Counted from the first letter of the stretch, positions 50,812 to 60,650 are shown. The stretch: 64,000 nucleotides of DNA from Putridiphycobacter sp965230485 (GCA_965230485.1 CBDDLA010000001.1:124001-188000); one strand, 5' to 3'. The notes: generated by a model from the sequence alone, not told the origin. Numbers and translations are program-made.

Positions 50812-51983
50812 TACAATTTCAAATTGAAAATAAACTCGGTTCCATTGGCAGATTTACTAATTTCATAGTGACCATCAAAGTGACCTGTTAAAGTATCAAT
50901 AAGCTCTAAACCAAAATTTTGGTCACTTTCGTTTTCGACCCACGTACCAGAGTCTGTGTATTTGAGATCAAAACCAACTTCAGTAGTTTTTAATAAAATA
51001 CGTATTTGACCAGTTTTAGAATTCTTAAAACCATGCTTGATAGAATTTGTAATGAGTTCATTCAATATTAAAGAAAGTGGCACAAGATCATTCATTTTCA
51101 GTTGCTGAATGTTTGATTCAATCCCGATTTTTACTTTGGTTTCAGTAGCATAAGTTCCAACCAAATCTGTTGCCAAATCTGAAACATATTCCTTAACATT
51201 TAGGTCGTTTATTTTTCCACCTTTATACATTTTTTCATGAATCAATGCCATGGTACTTATACGATTAATAGAATCTTGAAATGGACCTGATGCTTCATGA
51301 TCGTGATCTAACTGGAAAAGTTGAAGTCGCAATAAACTGATAATGACCTGCAAATTATTTTTTACTCGGTGATGAATCTCTTTGAGCATAGCAGACCTCT
51401 CTGAATCTTTGATGTTTAAATCAAGGTTAGCGGTGATTAAGGTTTTCTGGGTAAGGTAAAACTCTTTTAGTATCTGATTGACTAAATAAATAAAAAGGAC
51501 TGAACAGGCCGCTAAATTAATCACGTAGTTAATTTCAGATGCAAGGTGAGGTTCTACCGACTTAAATGGCAATTCAATAAAGTTGTTGATTGTTAAAAGT
51601 TTAATGGCTAGCATACTGCTAAGATTTACAACAAGGTAAATGATCGCTCCAATCCGACCAACAATATAAAACGAAAATAGTGCTATTACAATAATCCAAA
51701 AAGTATCTGCTTGATTATTCACAAATGAAGACGTCATAAATCCATAAGAATGCACAAATACACTCAATGAAATAGTAATGTAAACTGGTAATTTATAATT
51801 TTTGGTAGTAGTTAGAAGTATGAGAGAAAAAATTGAAAGCGACAATGCTGTTAAAGCTTGTGTAAAATAAATAATATTGTCAAAATAAGTAGCAACGGAA
51901 ATGAATGAGAAGCAAATAATGGAAATAATATACATGTTTTTTGAAACACGGTATTTGCTTTTATTGATAATCTGTGAATCCAT
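50808..51983 (-). CDS. Membrane sensor histidine kinase, HisKA_2 family
   Basis: 391 residues. Six or so membrane segments occupy residues 15-175. The HisKA_2 helix has LKEIHHRVKNNLQVIISLLRL, with the phospho-His near residue 207, and the second helix ends MALIHEKMY. The HATPase shows NELITNSIKHGF (N box) and YTDSGTW/NFGLELI (G boxes). The first G box is degenerate (DSGTW rather than DNGxG). No response regulator is adjacent. It starts 3 bp after the EPSP synthase stop, so it is probably transcribed with the aro genes, an unusual combination. Its architecture matches the kinase at 1030. Confidence 0.85.
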   Translation of the reverse strand: MDSQIINKSKYRVSKNMYIISIICFSFISVATYFDNIIYFTQALTALSLSIFSLILLTTTKNYKLPVYITISLSVFVHSYGFMTSSFVNNQADTFWIIVIALFSFYIVGRIGAIIYLVVNLSSMLAIKLLTINNFIELPFKSVEPHLASEINYVINLAACSVLFIYLVNQILKEFYLTQKTLITANLDLNIKDSERSAMLKEIHHRVKNNLQVIISLLRLQLFQLDHDHEASGPFQDSINRISTMALIHEKMYKGGKINDLNVKEYVSDLATDLVGTYATETKVKIGIESNIQQLKMNDLVPLSLILNELITNSIKHGFKNSKTGQIRILLKTTEVGFDLKYTDSGTWVENESDQNFGLELIDTLTGHFDGHYEISKSANGTEFIFNLKLY

Positions 51984-51986
51984 AAA

Positions 51987-53228
51987 TTATAGATTTTCAA
52001 CAACTTTCCAAAATTCAGGATAGCTTTTGTTCACACAATTTGGATTAGAAATTGATAAACCTGATGGAGTTAAACATGAAGCAATAGTAGCAGCCATTGC
52101 AATTCTATGATCATTATGTGAGGCCACTTCGCCAGAATTTAGAGAGCCAACCCCTTGAATTATAATCGAATTATTAATATTTTTCATTTCGAGGCCTAAT
52201 TTAGAAAATTCTTCCAATAAAACTTGTTTTCGATTCGATTCTTTGTAAATCAATCTATTAGCTCCATGAATTGTAGATTTCCCATTAATTCCTGCTGCTA
52301 AAACAACTAAAATTGGAAATAGATCAGGGCAATTGGAAGCATCAAATTCGAAAGGCACTAGACATTCAGGGGGGAAGATTTCTAAAGTAGAATTCTGCCA
52401 TTCATAATTACCTCCGACCATACTAACAACTTCTAGTATTGCTGAATCGGCCTGAATAGATTTGGGGTTTAGATTTGAAACATGAATGCCGCCATTAAGT
52501 AAACCGTAAGCAATCCAGAAAGCAGCACTACTAAAATCTCCTTCAACTTTGTATAATGACTTGATATTATATGACTGGTTTCCTTTGATTAAATATTTTG
52601 AATAATGATGATGGTCAATTTTAACACCAAAGTCCTTTAATACCGATAAGGTAATGTCAATATAAGGAGTGCTAGTTGGATTGTTTACTTCTAGAGTTGA
52701 ATCTCGGTTGCATAATGGTAGAGTCATCAATAATCCAGAAATATACTGTGAACTCTCGCTACCATCAACGGAATAGTTCCCTGATCTAATTTGCCCTGAA
52801 GCTTTTAAAGGTAAGAAACCATTATTTAAATCAATGTGTAATCCAAATTGAGGTAAATAATCTTTAAACCAGTTCATGGGGCGTTTCAGAATGCTGCCAT
52901 GTCCTTTAATGATATAGTTTTTAAAAAAAAGACTCAATATTATTGACGAAAGTCTTGTCCCTAAACCAGATTCACCAATGTTGAGCGTATTATTTTTTGG
53001 TATAGAAGTACGCTCAATATGAGTTATTCTACCAGTGTTTTTAATGCTAAAACCAAGCTGCTCAATAATGCGCTTTACACTTAGTACATCATCACTAGTT
53101 CCAATATTTTCAATAGTTGTATCATTCTGATTTAAAGCTGCAGCAAACAGTGCCCTTTGAGCAAAACTTTTAGATGGTGGCGCTTCAATTATACTGACCT
53201 TTTTTTTTATGTGTATTTGTTTAATCAA
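51987..53228 (-). CDS. aroA: 3-phosphoshikimate 1-carboxyvinyltransferase (EPSP synthase)
   Basis: 413 residues. It makes EPSP from shikimate-3-phosphate and PEP, the sixth step to chorismate, in the cytosol. Motifs of the two-domain inverted fold: substrate-binding opening KSFAQRALFAAAL, NIGESGLGTRL (the PEP-loop equivalent of the usual GNAGTAMR), GSESSQYISGLLM, ASNCPDLFPILVVLAA with the catalytic Asp, KESNRKQVLLEEFSKLG and NDHRIAMA. The variant loop with ESGLGTR is the form I expect in Bacteroidota. It lies 1 bp after the DAHP synthase/chorismate mutase stop, clearly an operon. Confidence 0.92.
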   Translation of the reverse strand: MIKQIHIKKKVSIIEAPPSKSFAQRALFAAALNQNDTTIENIGTSDDVLSVKRIIEQLGFSIKNTGRITHIERTSIPKNNTLNIGESGLGTRLSSIILSLFFKNYIIKGHGSILKRPMNWFKDYLPQFGLHIDLNNGFLPLKASGQIRSGNYSVDGSESSQYISGLLMTLPLCNRDSTLEVNNPTSTPYIDITLSVLKDFGVKIDHHHYSKYLIKGNQSYNIKSLYKVEGDFSSAAFWIAYGLLNGGIHVSNLNPKSIQADSAILEVVSMVGGNYEWQNSTLEIFPPECLVPFEFDASNCPDLFPILVVLAAGINGKSTIHGANRLIYKESNRKQVLLEEFSKLGLEMKNINNSIIIQGVGSLNSGEVASHNDHRIAMAATIASCLTPSGLSISNPNCVNKSYPEFWKVVENL

Positions 53229-53229
53229 G

Positions 53230-54279
53230 TTATGTATTCAAAATATTAGTTTGTCGTGCTACGGATTCCTTATGTATAGATTTTAAGATTGATTCAATAA
53301 AATCTTTGCTTAGGCCATTGGCTATGCCCTTTTCAGACCTTGTTTTCAATATTTCCGACCATCTTTCAATTTGTAAAATGGTCATTTGATGCTCTTTTTT
53401 ATAAGCTCCAATGTCATCAATAATATCAAAACGCTTAAATAATGCTGCTAATATTTCATTATCCACCTGATCTATCTTTTGTCGCAGATCATCTAATTTA
53501 TAATCTTGTCCAATATCAGGAGTTTCTTTTCTAACAACCAATTTATCAATAATTGTTATTAACTCTTTTGGAGTGACCTGTTGCTTGGCATCACTTAGGG
53601 CAATATCAGGCTGAGGATGTGTTTCTATCATTAAGCCAGCCATATTCATATCCAATGCTTTTTGAGCGATTGGAAATATTAAATCTCTTTGTCCTCCTAT
53701 ATGACTTGGGTCGCAAATGATTGGCAGTTCAGGAAAAATTTGCATGAGTCCTACAGGAATTCCCCATTTAGGAATGTTACGGTACTGTGTTTTTTCATAC
53801 GAGGAAAAACCTCGGTGAATAGCAGCAATATCCTTAATACCTGCGTGTTGAATTCTTTCTATTGCACCTACCCATAAATCAAGATCAGGAGTAATTGGGT
53901 TTTTGATTAAAACTGGTACTCCAGAACCTTTGAGTGCATCTGCAATTTCCTGAACAGAAAAAGGGTTAACTGTTGTTCGTGCACCAATCCATAAAACATC
54001 CACCCCTGCCTTAAGTGCTTTTTCAACATGAACTGCATTAGCAACCTCAGTAGTGGTTTTCAAGTTGTATTTCTTTCCGGCAGATACTAGCCATTTTAAA
54101 CCAATCTCTCCAATACCTTCAAAATTATTCGGACGAGTCCTTGGCTTCCAGATACCTGCGCGAAATAATTTAATTTTTGAAGAGCCTGATATTGTACTAG
54201 CAACCTGATTAACTTGAGCTTCTGACTCAGCGCTGCAGGGACCTGCTATAATAAATGGTTTGTCAAGTTTTGAAAACAT
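53230..54279 (-). CDS. Bifunctional DAHP synthase / type II chorismate mutase
   Basis: 349 residues. Residues 1-250 are a KDPG-type DAHP synthase barrel: FIIAGPCSAESEAQV, FRAGIWKPRTRPNNFEG, DVLWIGARTTVNPF, VLIKNPITPDLDLW, IHRGFS and ICDPSHIGGQR. It joins PEP and erythrose-4-phosphate. Residues 265-345 are an AroQ chorismate mutase: LRQKIDQVDNEILAALFKRF, then AYKKEH and a closing helix. This fusion lets chorismate or prephenate regulate the first step. It lies 14 bp after the radical SAM gene and 1 bp before aroA. Confidence 0.92.
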   Translation of the reverse strand: MFSKLDKPFIIAGPCSAESEAQVNQVASTISGSSKIKLFRAGIWKPRTRPNNFEGIGEIGLKWLVSAGKKYNLKTTTEVANAVHVEKALKAGVDVLWIGARTTVNPFSVQEIADALKGSGVPVLIKNPITPDLDLWVGAIERIQHAGIKDIAAIHRGFSSYEKTQYRNIPKWGIPVGLMQIFPELPIICDPSHIGGQRDLIFPIAQKALDMNMAGLMIETHPQPDIALSDAKQQVTPKELITIIDKLVVRKETPDIGQDYKLDDLRQKIDQVDNEILAALFKRFDIIDDIGAYKKEHQMTILQIERWSEILKTRSEKGIANGLSKDFIESILKSIHKESVARQTNILNT

Positions 54280-54293
54280 AATGTTGTTGGTAA

Positions 54294-56486
54294 TTATATA
54301 AAAAGTAGTCCGTTATTTTTAAGAACATCAAAATTACTCGTTTTCAAATAGGAATTGAGACTAATTTCTGTTTTTTCAATCCAAAAAGCCTCAATTTTAG
54401 CAAAAGTTAATACTTTACTATTCATGATATGAATTTGGTTGAGTAGCTCTAAAATGACTTCCGCGATTGATTTCGTTTCTTTTATTTCCAGAATACCTCG
54501 CTTAGTATGCCACCGCAATTTTGCATTTTCAATTGACTTATTTTTTTTGGAGAATTGATAATATGAAATGGTCGGTTGAGCATTTAACCAAATTACTTTC
54601 GTACTGGCTTTCAAAATAAATGGTTTCCTATTTCCTAAGCAATTTTCAATAAAATCAGATGCTATAGTGGTACGTTTAATCTCAAAATTAAACCAGGTTT
54701 GCAGGTTTTGATCAAAGCCGGAACCCTGCATATAATTGTACAACGATACTTTTAGTCCTTCACTATATTTTTGATGGTTAGCTCCGGTAGGGTCATTATG
54801 CGGTAAATCGTTATGTGCGAAACTACTTTCAATATTTAATAACTTTTCCACTTTAAATTGATCAGGATTTTGCCCAACCGGACTGTGCGCTGTCATGGCG
54901 AATTGATGCCAAAAACCTGATTGAACAATTCCCAATTCAAAAAATTGACGGACAACTTCTAAGGAGTTGATGGTTTCTAGGTCAGTTTGTGTGGGAAAGC
55001 CATACATTAGATAACCGTGAACCATTATTCCAGATTCAGTAAAATTAGAGGTTACTTGTGCTAATTGTTCTAAGTCAACTCCTTTATCAATTAATTTTAA
55101 CAGTCGATCAGAGGCCACCTCTATGCCGCCAGATACAGCTATGCAACCAGATGCCTTTAATAAATCGCATAAGTCAGCTGTAAACGATTTTTCAAAACGA
55201 ATATTTGTCCACCATGAGATTTGAATACCACGTCTTAGAATTTCCAGAGCTAAATCTCTCATCAAGGCTGGGGGAGCGGCTTCATCAACAAAATGAAAAC
55301 CTGTTTCACCAGTTGTTTTAATTAGTTCTTCAATGCGATCACAGGTAATATTTATTGAAGAGGCTTCGTAGTTTTTTATATAATCGAGTGTAATATCGCA
55401 AAATGTACATTTACCCCAATAACAGCCATGTGCAAGTGTTAGTTTATTCCATCTGCCATCACTCCACAAGCTATGCATGGGGTTCATTACTTCAATTACC
55501 GAGATATAAGATTTCAATTTTAAATCACTGTAATCTGGTGTGCCGACTTTATTTTGAGTATAGTCTTTAATCGCAGGATTATTAATATATTCAATTGCTC
55601 CTTTGTTTAAGATCAAGGTTCGTTTAAGAGTTGCCTGTTTAGTTCCACTAAAAATATGTTGGTAAAGCTGCTCGATAGGTGCTTCTCCGTCGTCAAGACA
55701 AATAAAATCGATATATTTAAAAACCCGAACATCTTTAATTGTTCTGAGTTCAGTATTAGGATAACCTCCGCCAAATGCAATTTTGATATTAGTGTTACAA
55801 GACTTAATGAATTGTGCGGATTTAAAAGCAGCTAGTAGATTTCCAGGAAAAGGAATAGATATCACCACTAATTTTGGTCTAACCTTATTAAGGTACTTTC
55901 TTAAAATCTGATTATTTAAACTTATAACATGAGAATTAGGTCCTTCAATTGTTTGGTTGAGTTCATCAAAAGAATGAGCAGATAGACTCATTCGTTCAGC
56001 ATACCGGCTAAATCCGAAATGAGGATCAACATATGTAATGATAAAATCGGATAAATCTTCAAGATATAAAGTGGACAAGTGTTTAGCCTTATCTACCAAC
56101 CCCATTTCACCAAACGCCCAATTAGTATCCTGAAGCTGATTGAACCTTGGCCCTTCTGGTAGGTAGTGTTCGCTTGCAATAGCTCTTGCTAAAGTAGGGT
56201 TTTTACCTTGCAAAAATGAAATAACAGGTTCTATGGTTATTTCGTATGTAGCTCTTAAAGCCAGAATACGTTCACCGTTTCCTTTAATTTCCGTTTGATT
56301 TAAAGTGTCAAACATTTGAGATAAACCAATTTTCGAAAACAAGTGAAGGATGACATCTAAACCTAAATCAGCCTGAAAACATGATATATTTTTGGTATTC
56401 AGAAAACCTTTCAAATAGGGTGTAGCAGGATATGGCGTGTTTAGCTGAGTAAAGGGTGGTGTAATAAGTAATATATCTGCTGCCAA
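54294..56486 (-). CDS. B12-binding-domain radical SAM protein
   Basis: 730 residues. The N-terminus (DILLITPPFTQLNTPYPA) and a Rossmann-like segment near 190-265 (VVISIPFPGNLLAAFKSAQF, IAFGGGYPN, FICLDDGEAPI) form a cobalamin-binding-type domain. The radical SAM core (about 345-560) carries the cluster motif CYWGKCTFC and strands such as HFVDEAAPP and GIEVASDRLL. About 150 more residues of no known domain follow. Members methylate or rearrange unactivated carbons, but the substrate here is unknown. It leads a tight operon with DAHP synthase/chorismate mutase, EPSP synthase and a kinase, hinting at a chorismate-derived product. Confidence 0.8.
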   Translation of the reverse strand: MAADILLITPPFTQLNTPYPATPYLKGFLNTKNISCFQADLGLDVILHLFSKIGLSQMFDTLNQTEIKGNGERILALRATYEITIEPVISFLQGKNPTLARAIASEHYLPEGPRFNQLQDTNWAFGEMGLVDKAKHLSTLYLEDLSDFIITYVDPHFGFSRYAERMSLSAHSFDELNQTIEGPNSHVISLNNQILRKYLNKVRPKLVVISIPFPGNLLAAFKSAQFIKSCNTNIKIAFGGGYPNTELRTIKDVRVFKYIDFICLDDGEAPIEQLYQHIFSGTKQATLKRTLILNKGAIEYINNPAIKDYTQNKVGTPDYSDLKLKSYISVIEVMNPMHSLWSDGRWNKLTLAHGCYWGKCTFCDITLDYIKNYEASSINITCDRIEELIKTTGETGFHFVDEAAPPALMRDLALEILRRGIQISWWTNIRFEKSFTADLCDLLKASGCIAVSGGIEVASDRLLKLIDKGVDLEQLAQVTSNFTESGIMVHGYLMYGFPTQTDLETINSLEVVRQFFELGIVQSGFWHQFAMTAHSPVGQNPDQFKVEKLLNIESSFAHNDLPHNDPTGANHQKYSEGLKVSLYNYMQGSGFDQNLQTWFNFEIKRTTIASDFIENCLGNRKPFILKASTKVIWLNAQPTISYYQFSKKNKSIENAKLRWHTKRGILEIKETKSIAEVILELLNQIHIMNSKVLTFAKIEAFWIEKTEISLNSYLKTSNFDVLKNNGLLFI

Positions 56487-56615
56487 AAGATTTAGTTTAA
56501 TGATAAAAGTAATGCAATTTGAATAAAGGTTAACTTATGATAAAGATATTTATAAAATCTATCTTGATTTTAGATACTTAAAACCAAAACTTGTATTTTA
56601 GCAAAAAAATAAACA

Positions 56616-57392
56616 ATGAGTTCAATTGATTTTCATATTTCTGATAAGGTTGCTATTATCAAATTAAATCGGCCTGAAGTATTTAATAGTTTTAATAAAG
56701 AGATGGCATTATCATTTCAAAAAACGATTGATGAATGTGCTGAAAATGATTCAGTTCGGGCTATCTACATTACTGGAAATGGCAAAGCGTTTTGTGCTGG
56801 TCAAGATTTACAGGAGGTAACCGATCCAAATGGACCTGAATTAACTTCTATAGTCACCGATCATTATAATCCGATTATTGCAAAAATTCGAGCCATTGAA
56901 AAGCCAGTTATTGCTGCTGTAAACGGTGTGGCAGCTGGTGCAGGTGCAAATATTGCCTTAGCATGCGACATTTGTGTTGCCCATGAAAGCGCCAGTTTTA
57001 TTCAGGCGTTTAGCAAAATAGGTTTAATTCCTGATTCTGCGGGGACTTATTTTTTACCTCGTTTAATTGGTCTTCAAAAGGCAACTGCTTTAATGATGCT
57101 AGGTGATAAAATTAGTGCAAGTGAAGCAGAAAGTCTTGGAATGATTTACAAATGTTTAATTGCTGAAAATTTTGAGGAAGATTCTCTCAAAATAGCTACC
57201 AAGCTGTCGAATATGCCAACTAAAGGTTTAGGTTTAACTAAGCGTGCATTAAACCAATCGTACAATAACAATTTAAATCAACAGTTGGACTTAGAAGGTG
57301 AATTGCAAACACTTGCCGGAAAAACATACGATTATAATGAAGGTGTAGCTGCGTTTTTAGAAAAAAGAAAACCAAATTTTAAAGGACAATAA
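56616..57392 (+). CDS. paaG: Enoyl-CoA hydratase/isomerase, PaaG-like
   Basis: 258 residues, crotonase fold. It follows E. coli PaaG along most of its length: GKAFCAGQDL (oxyanion hole), PVIAAVNGVAAGAGANIALACD, FIQAFSKIGLIPDSAGTYFLPR with the PaaG-type catalytic Asp in GLIPD, GLTKRAL, and the end YNEGVAAFLEKRKPNF. PaaG isomerises ring-epoxide phenylacetyl-CoA to an oxepin. It may instead act in general beta-oxidation. Two genes follow at 3 and 1 bp: a porin-like protein and a 3-hydroxyacyl-CoA dehydrogenase. The ring-oxygenase genes paaABCDE are not in the window. Confidence 0.75.
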   Translation: MSSIDFHISDKVAIIKLNRPEVFNSFNKEMALSFQKTIDECAENDSVRAIYITGNGKAFCAGQDLQEVTDPNGPELTSIVTDHYNPIIAKIRAIEKPVIAAVNGVAAGAGANIALACDICVAHESASFIQAFSKIGLIPDSAGTYFLPRLIGLQKATALMMLGDKISASEAESLGMIYKCLIAENFEEDSLKIATKLSNMPTKGLGLTKRALNQSYNNNLNQQLDLEGELQTLAGKTYDYNEGVAAFLEKRKPNFKGQ

Positions 57393-57395
57393 TCA

Positions 57396-58214
57396 ATGAA
57401 GGTATCAATTATAGTAGCACTGAGTCTAATGTTTACTGTTAAGTCCTTCGGACAAGGTAGGGTTGACGGCTTTTTTAAAGGGAAAGGAAATTTAGATATC
57501 GCATTGGGTGCCAATTTTGAAGTCAATCCCCAATATTATGCCGGCACTAATTTAATTGATCTATCAAGAAATATTTTCAGTGCTAGTGCTTTTTTTGCGT
57601 ACGGCATTATTGATAAACTAGATGTTAACGTTTCAGTACCATTTGTGAGTGTAAATGGCGTAGAAAGTAGCATTCAAGATCCTGCAATATTTTTAAAATA
57701 CAAAATTGCAAACATTAACCTTGGTTCATCAACCCGAATAGAGCTTATTATGGCGGGTGGTTTTTCTTCTAACATTACTGATTATCAAACGGGAGGTGGA
57801 AGTGCCATTGGGCAGCAAGCCAAAACAATCGACGCCCGTCCAGTTATTCAAATTTATTTGCCAAAAGGGATTTTCGCAACCCTTCAGGGTGGTTATAATT
57901 ATAAATTTGATCCAGTACCGCATGCTGTCCCTTTTGCTGCAAAAATTGGTATGGCAAAAGCTAAATGGTATGCTGATATTTGGTATGATGGGCAATATGG
58001 CATTGGTGGATTCGATTATCAGGGAACACCTACACCTCCTTCTTTCAGAGAATTGGGAGTTAGTTATCATAAAATTGGAGGAACATTTTATAAACCAATT
58101 AATCAAAAATCAGGATGGTTTGCAGGATTGTCATATGTATTGGCAGGAAGAAATTTTTCAAAAGGGGTAAGTGGTAACATAGGGTATGTGTATAAACCAA
58201 GTTTAAAAAAATAA
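57396..58214 (+). CDS. Outer-membrane barrel protein in the paa-like operon
   Basis: 272 residues with a signal peptide (MKVSIIVALSLMFTVKSFGQ). The mature part is rich in beta strands (DIALGANFEVNPQYYAG, ASAFFAYGIIDKLDVNVSVPF, VQIYLPKGIFATLQGGYNY) and ends in a closing strand (GNIGYVYKPSL). It resembles the phenol/MetA-pathway outer membrane proteins that may admit aromatic or lipid substrates. It is 3 bp after paaG and 1 bp before the dehydrogenase gene, so the three are co-transcribed; a substrate-uptake role is inferred. Confidence 0.6.
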   Translation: MKVSIIVALSLMFTVKSFGQGRVDGFFKGKGNLDIALGANFEVNPQYYAGTNLIDLSRNIFSASAFFAYGIIDKLDVNVSVPFVSVNGVESSIQDPAIFLKYKIANINLGSSTRIELIMAGGFSSNITDYQTGGGSAIGQQAKTIDARPVIQIYLPKGIFATLQGGYNYKFDPVPHAVPFAAKIGMAKAKWYADIWYDGQYGIGGFDYQGTPTPPSFRELGVSYHKIGGTFYKPINQKSGWFAGLSYVLAGRNFSKGVSGNIGYVYKPSLKK

Positions 58215-58215
58215 T

Positions 58216-59376
58216 ATGATAGAAGTAGGTGTATTAGGTGCTGGCTCTATGGGAGCCGGAATAGCCCAGGTAGCCGCTCAGTCTGGACATAAAGTGGTTT
58301 TATGTGATACTAATCAGGAGCAATTAGATAATGCCAAAGGTAAATTGGCTAAAATCATGTCACGATTGGTTGAAAAAGGTAAATTCACCGAAACTCAATT
58401 AAATGACATTCAGGCTAGAATAAGCTATACCGTTTCAATGGATGATTTTTCAGATTGTGGAATTATTATTGAAGCTATTATTGAGAATTTAAAAATCAAA
58501 AAGGAAGTATTCAGTCAACTAGAACGTATAACAAATGCAAATTGCATTTTGGCATCCAATACCTCTTCATTATCTATCGCTTCAATCGCTTCAGCCTGCA
58601 AAATGTCAGAAAGGGTGATAGGGATTCATTTTTTCAACCCTGCACCTTTAATGCCACTGGTAGAAATTATTCCAGCTGTTCAAACTAATACTGAAACATT
58701 AACAGTTGCAAGGTCGCTGATTGATTCTTGGAAAAAAGTAACAGTTTTAACTAAGGATACACCTGGTTTTATTGTGAATAGAGTGGCACGACCGTTCTAT
58801 GGTGAAGCCCTTAAAATTTATGAAGAGGGCGTGGCTGATTTTGCAACCATTGACTGGGCCGTGACTGAATTAGGAGGCTTCAGAATGGGGCCTTTTACAT
58901 TGATGGATTATATCGGAAATGATATTAATTATACAGTTACGGAAACCGTATTCGAAGCCTTTTATTATGACCCAAGGTATAGACCATCTTTTACACAAAA
59001 AAGACATGCTGAGGCAGGCTGGTATGGAAGAAAGTCGGGTAGGGGTTACTATAATTATAAAGATGGAGTTGAAGTACAAAAGCCAAAAGAAGATAAAGTT
59101 TTAGGTCAATCTATTTTGAATAGAATTTTAGTCATGTTAATTAACGAGGCCATTGATGCAGTGTTTTTGAATATTGCTTCGCCAAAAGATGTGGATTTAG
59201 CCATGACGAAAGGTGTAAACTACCCTAAAGGCCTGCTTGTTTGGGCTAATGAAATAGGTTTAGAAAAAGTATTGGATGATTTAGAAGCTTTACATACAGA
59301 ATATGGTGACGACCGGTATAGACCATCTGTATTGCTAAAACGAATGGTAAAAAAAGGTGAGGTATTTCAAATATAA
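58216..59376 (+). CDS. paaH: 3-hydroxyacyl-CoA dehydrogenase, PaaH-like
   Basis: 386 residues. NAD-binding fold at the N-terminus (VLGAGSMGAGIAQVAAQSGH), the catalytic-site segment IGIHFFNPAPLMPLVEII, DTPGFIVNRVARPF, and a C-terminal helical dimerisation region with a second 3HCDH-type segment (about 290-380). It oxidises a 3-hydroxyacyl-CoA to the 3-oxo form. It is shorter than E. coli PaaH (475) but the neighbour is PaaG-like. It may equally be a general fadB-type enzyme. Its stop codon lies in one arm of a 9-bp inverted repeat. Confidence 0.75.
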   Translation: MIEVGVLGAGSMGAGIAQVAAQSGHKVVLCDTNQEQLDNAKGKLAKIMSRLVEKGKFTETQLNDIQARISYTVSMDDFSDCGIIIEAIIENLKIKKEVFSQLERITNANCILASNTSSLSIASIASACKMSERVIGIHFFNPAPLMPLVEIIPAVQTNTETLTVARSLIDSWKKVTVLTKDTPGFIVNRVARPFYGEALKIYEEGVADFATIDWAVTELGGFRMGPFTLMDYIGNDINYTVTETVFEAFYYDPRYRPSFTQKRHAEAGWYGRKSGRGYYNYKDGVEVQKPKEDKVLGQSILNRILVMLINEAIDAVFLNIASPKDVDLAMTKGVNYPKGLLVWANEIGLEKVLDDLEALHTEYGDDRYRPSVLLKRMVKKGEVFQI

Positions 59377-59417
59377 AATAACCTTGATATTTCTTTTCAC
59401 CTATAAGTAGGTTATTT
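59376..59417. terminator. Inverted repeat spanning two convergent stop codons
   Basis: AAATAACCT (59376-59384) and AGGTTATTT (59409-59417) form a perfect 9-bp stem with a 24-bp loop. The arms cover the last base of the dehydrogenase stop and the stop of the convergent gene. Possible bidirectional terminator. Confidence 0.45.
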
Positions 59418-60650
59418 AGACTTTATTTTTTTATCATTTAAGTAAAGCTGATGATGATATGAATAATTATTTTTAGTTCTGTCAAAAACAATATCCTCAT
59501 CTATCTCGTTAAATGGTGGTTTGGATAGCCATTCGTCCAAGACTTCTGAATCGACATAGGGCTTTTGTTTTACTTCCTTAATATAGCTATCAATAAAACT
59601 GCGTTCACTTTTCTGACTTAATATTTTAAATAATTCATCCATTGAAAACTGAGATACGGACTGCATGTATGCCAGTCCGTTTTCCCATTTTCTTATTCTG
59701 AGTTTACAAGGGATGTATCTTGCTAGATACATGGCTTCTAGTTTTTTATAAGTCCTTCTTTTATAGTCGTCTTTTGAACGTTCGGAAGGAAACTCCTTAT
59801 TCGGATCATACTTCTTTTTGTATTCTATAGCATACGGCACCCAATAATTTATTAATCTGTCTAAATTTAGACGTGTCGCTTTTAAATTAGCATTAAGGAT
59901 ATCTTCAATTTCAACATATGCTAATTTTGGTTCTATTAAACTTTTGCAAGCCTTAAATGAGTTATTTTGATATAACTTATCTAAGGTAATGAAGTAGGGC
60001 TGAAGTTCCTGTTTTTGTGCAGTAGAATAGTGGTCAAAAAGAATTTTTTTAAATTCATTAAAATCTTGAGATTTTACTATGGCTTTTAATATTAATCGAT
60101 AGTGTTCGGCAGTAGTAATTCCCGCACTACAATCATATTTTTCGTGGGTTTCGAACCAATATTTTATTTCAGCTTCAGGTTCATAATAGTTATTATATAT
60201 GTCGCAATAGGTAAGGTATTTTTTACATTCAGGAATAAAGTGATTGCGTATAATATCAGAAACTATTTTTAGTTGATCTTCTCCGCCATTGACTCCAAAA
60301 AAATCATCTATTTCTTCCATTTGTTCAATGCCATGAACTTCTATTGTAAAGTCGCGGTTTCCTCCAGTATTCCATTCACTATAAGTCAAGGAATTACCTA
60401 TGTTTGTTTGAAGTAGTTTGAAGGTTTCTTGTAAAAGGTCAGATTTAGCAATAAGTCTAAATCCATCCTTAACTCTTGGACTTCCTACATGACTTCTTGT
60501 ATTGCGGCCCCAATAAATTATACCCCATTCAGTTTCCACCCCAACTTTATACTTACCGTATCCTTCGTAGTCTGTTTCATAAGCCTTAAACAATTTAAGC
60601 AGTGGGTGATTGACCTTCTCTACAATTTGTTTAGCTATATAGAATTTCAT
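59412..60650 (-). CDS. Hypothetical cytosolic protein
   Basis: 412 residues, no signal peptide and no membrane helix. Beta-rich N-terminus (YKVGVETEWGIIYWGRNTRSH, NRDFTIEVHGIE), then a long helical, Lys- and Tyr-rich middle (for example YNNYYEPEAEIKYWFETHEK) and a basic C-terminal region. No motif I can assign. It follows the phosphoribosyltransferase gene by 70 bp on the same strand. Confidence 0.5.
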   Translation of the reverse strand: MKFYIAKQIVEKVNHPLLKLFKAYETDYEGYGKYKVGVETEWGIIYWGRNTRSHVGSPRVKDGFRLIAKSDLLQETFKLLQTNIGNSLTYSEWNTGGNRDFTIEVHGIEQMEEIDDFFGVNGGEDQLKIVSDIIRNHFIPECKKYLTYCDIYNNYYEPEAEIKYWFETHEKYDCSAGITTAEHYRLILKAIVKSQDFNEFKKILFDHYSTAQKQELQPYFITLDKLYQNNSFKACKSLIEPKLAYVEIEDILNANLKATRLNLDRLINYWVPYAIEYKKKYDPNKEFPSERSKDDYKRRTYKKLEAMYLARYIPCKLRIRKWENGLAYMQSVSQFSMDELFKILSQKSERSFIDSYIKEVKQKPYVDSEVLDEWLSKPPFNEIDEDIVFDRTKNNYSYHHQLYLNDKKIKSK

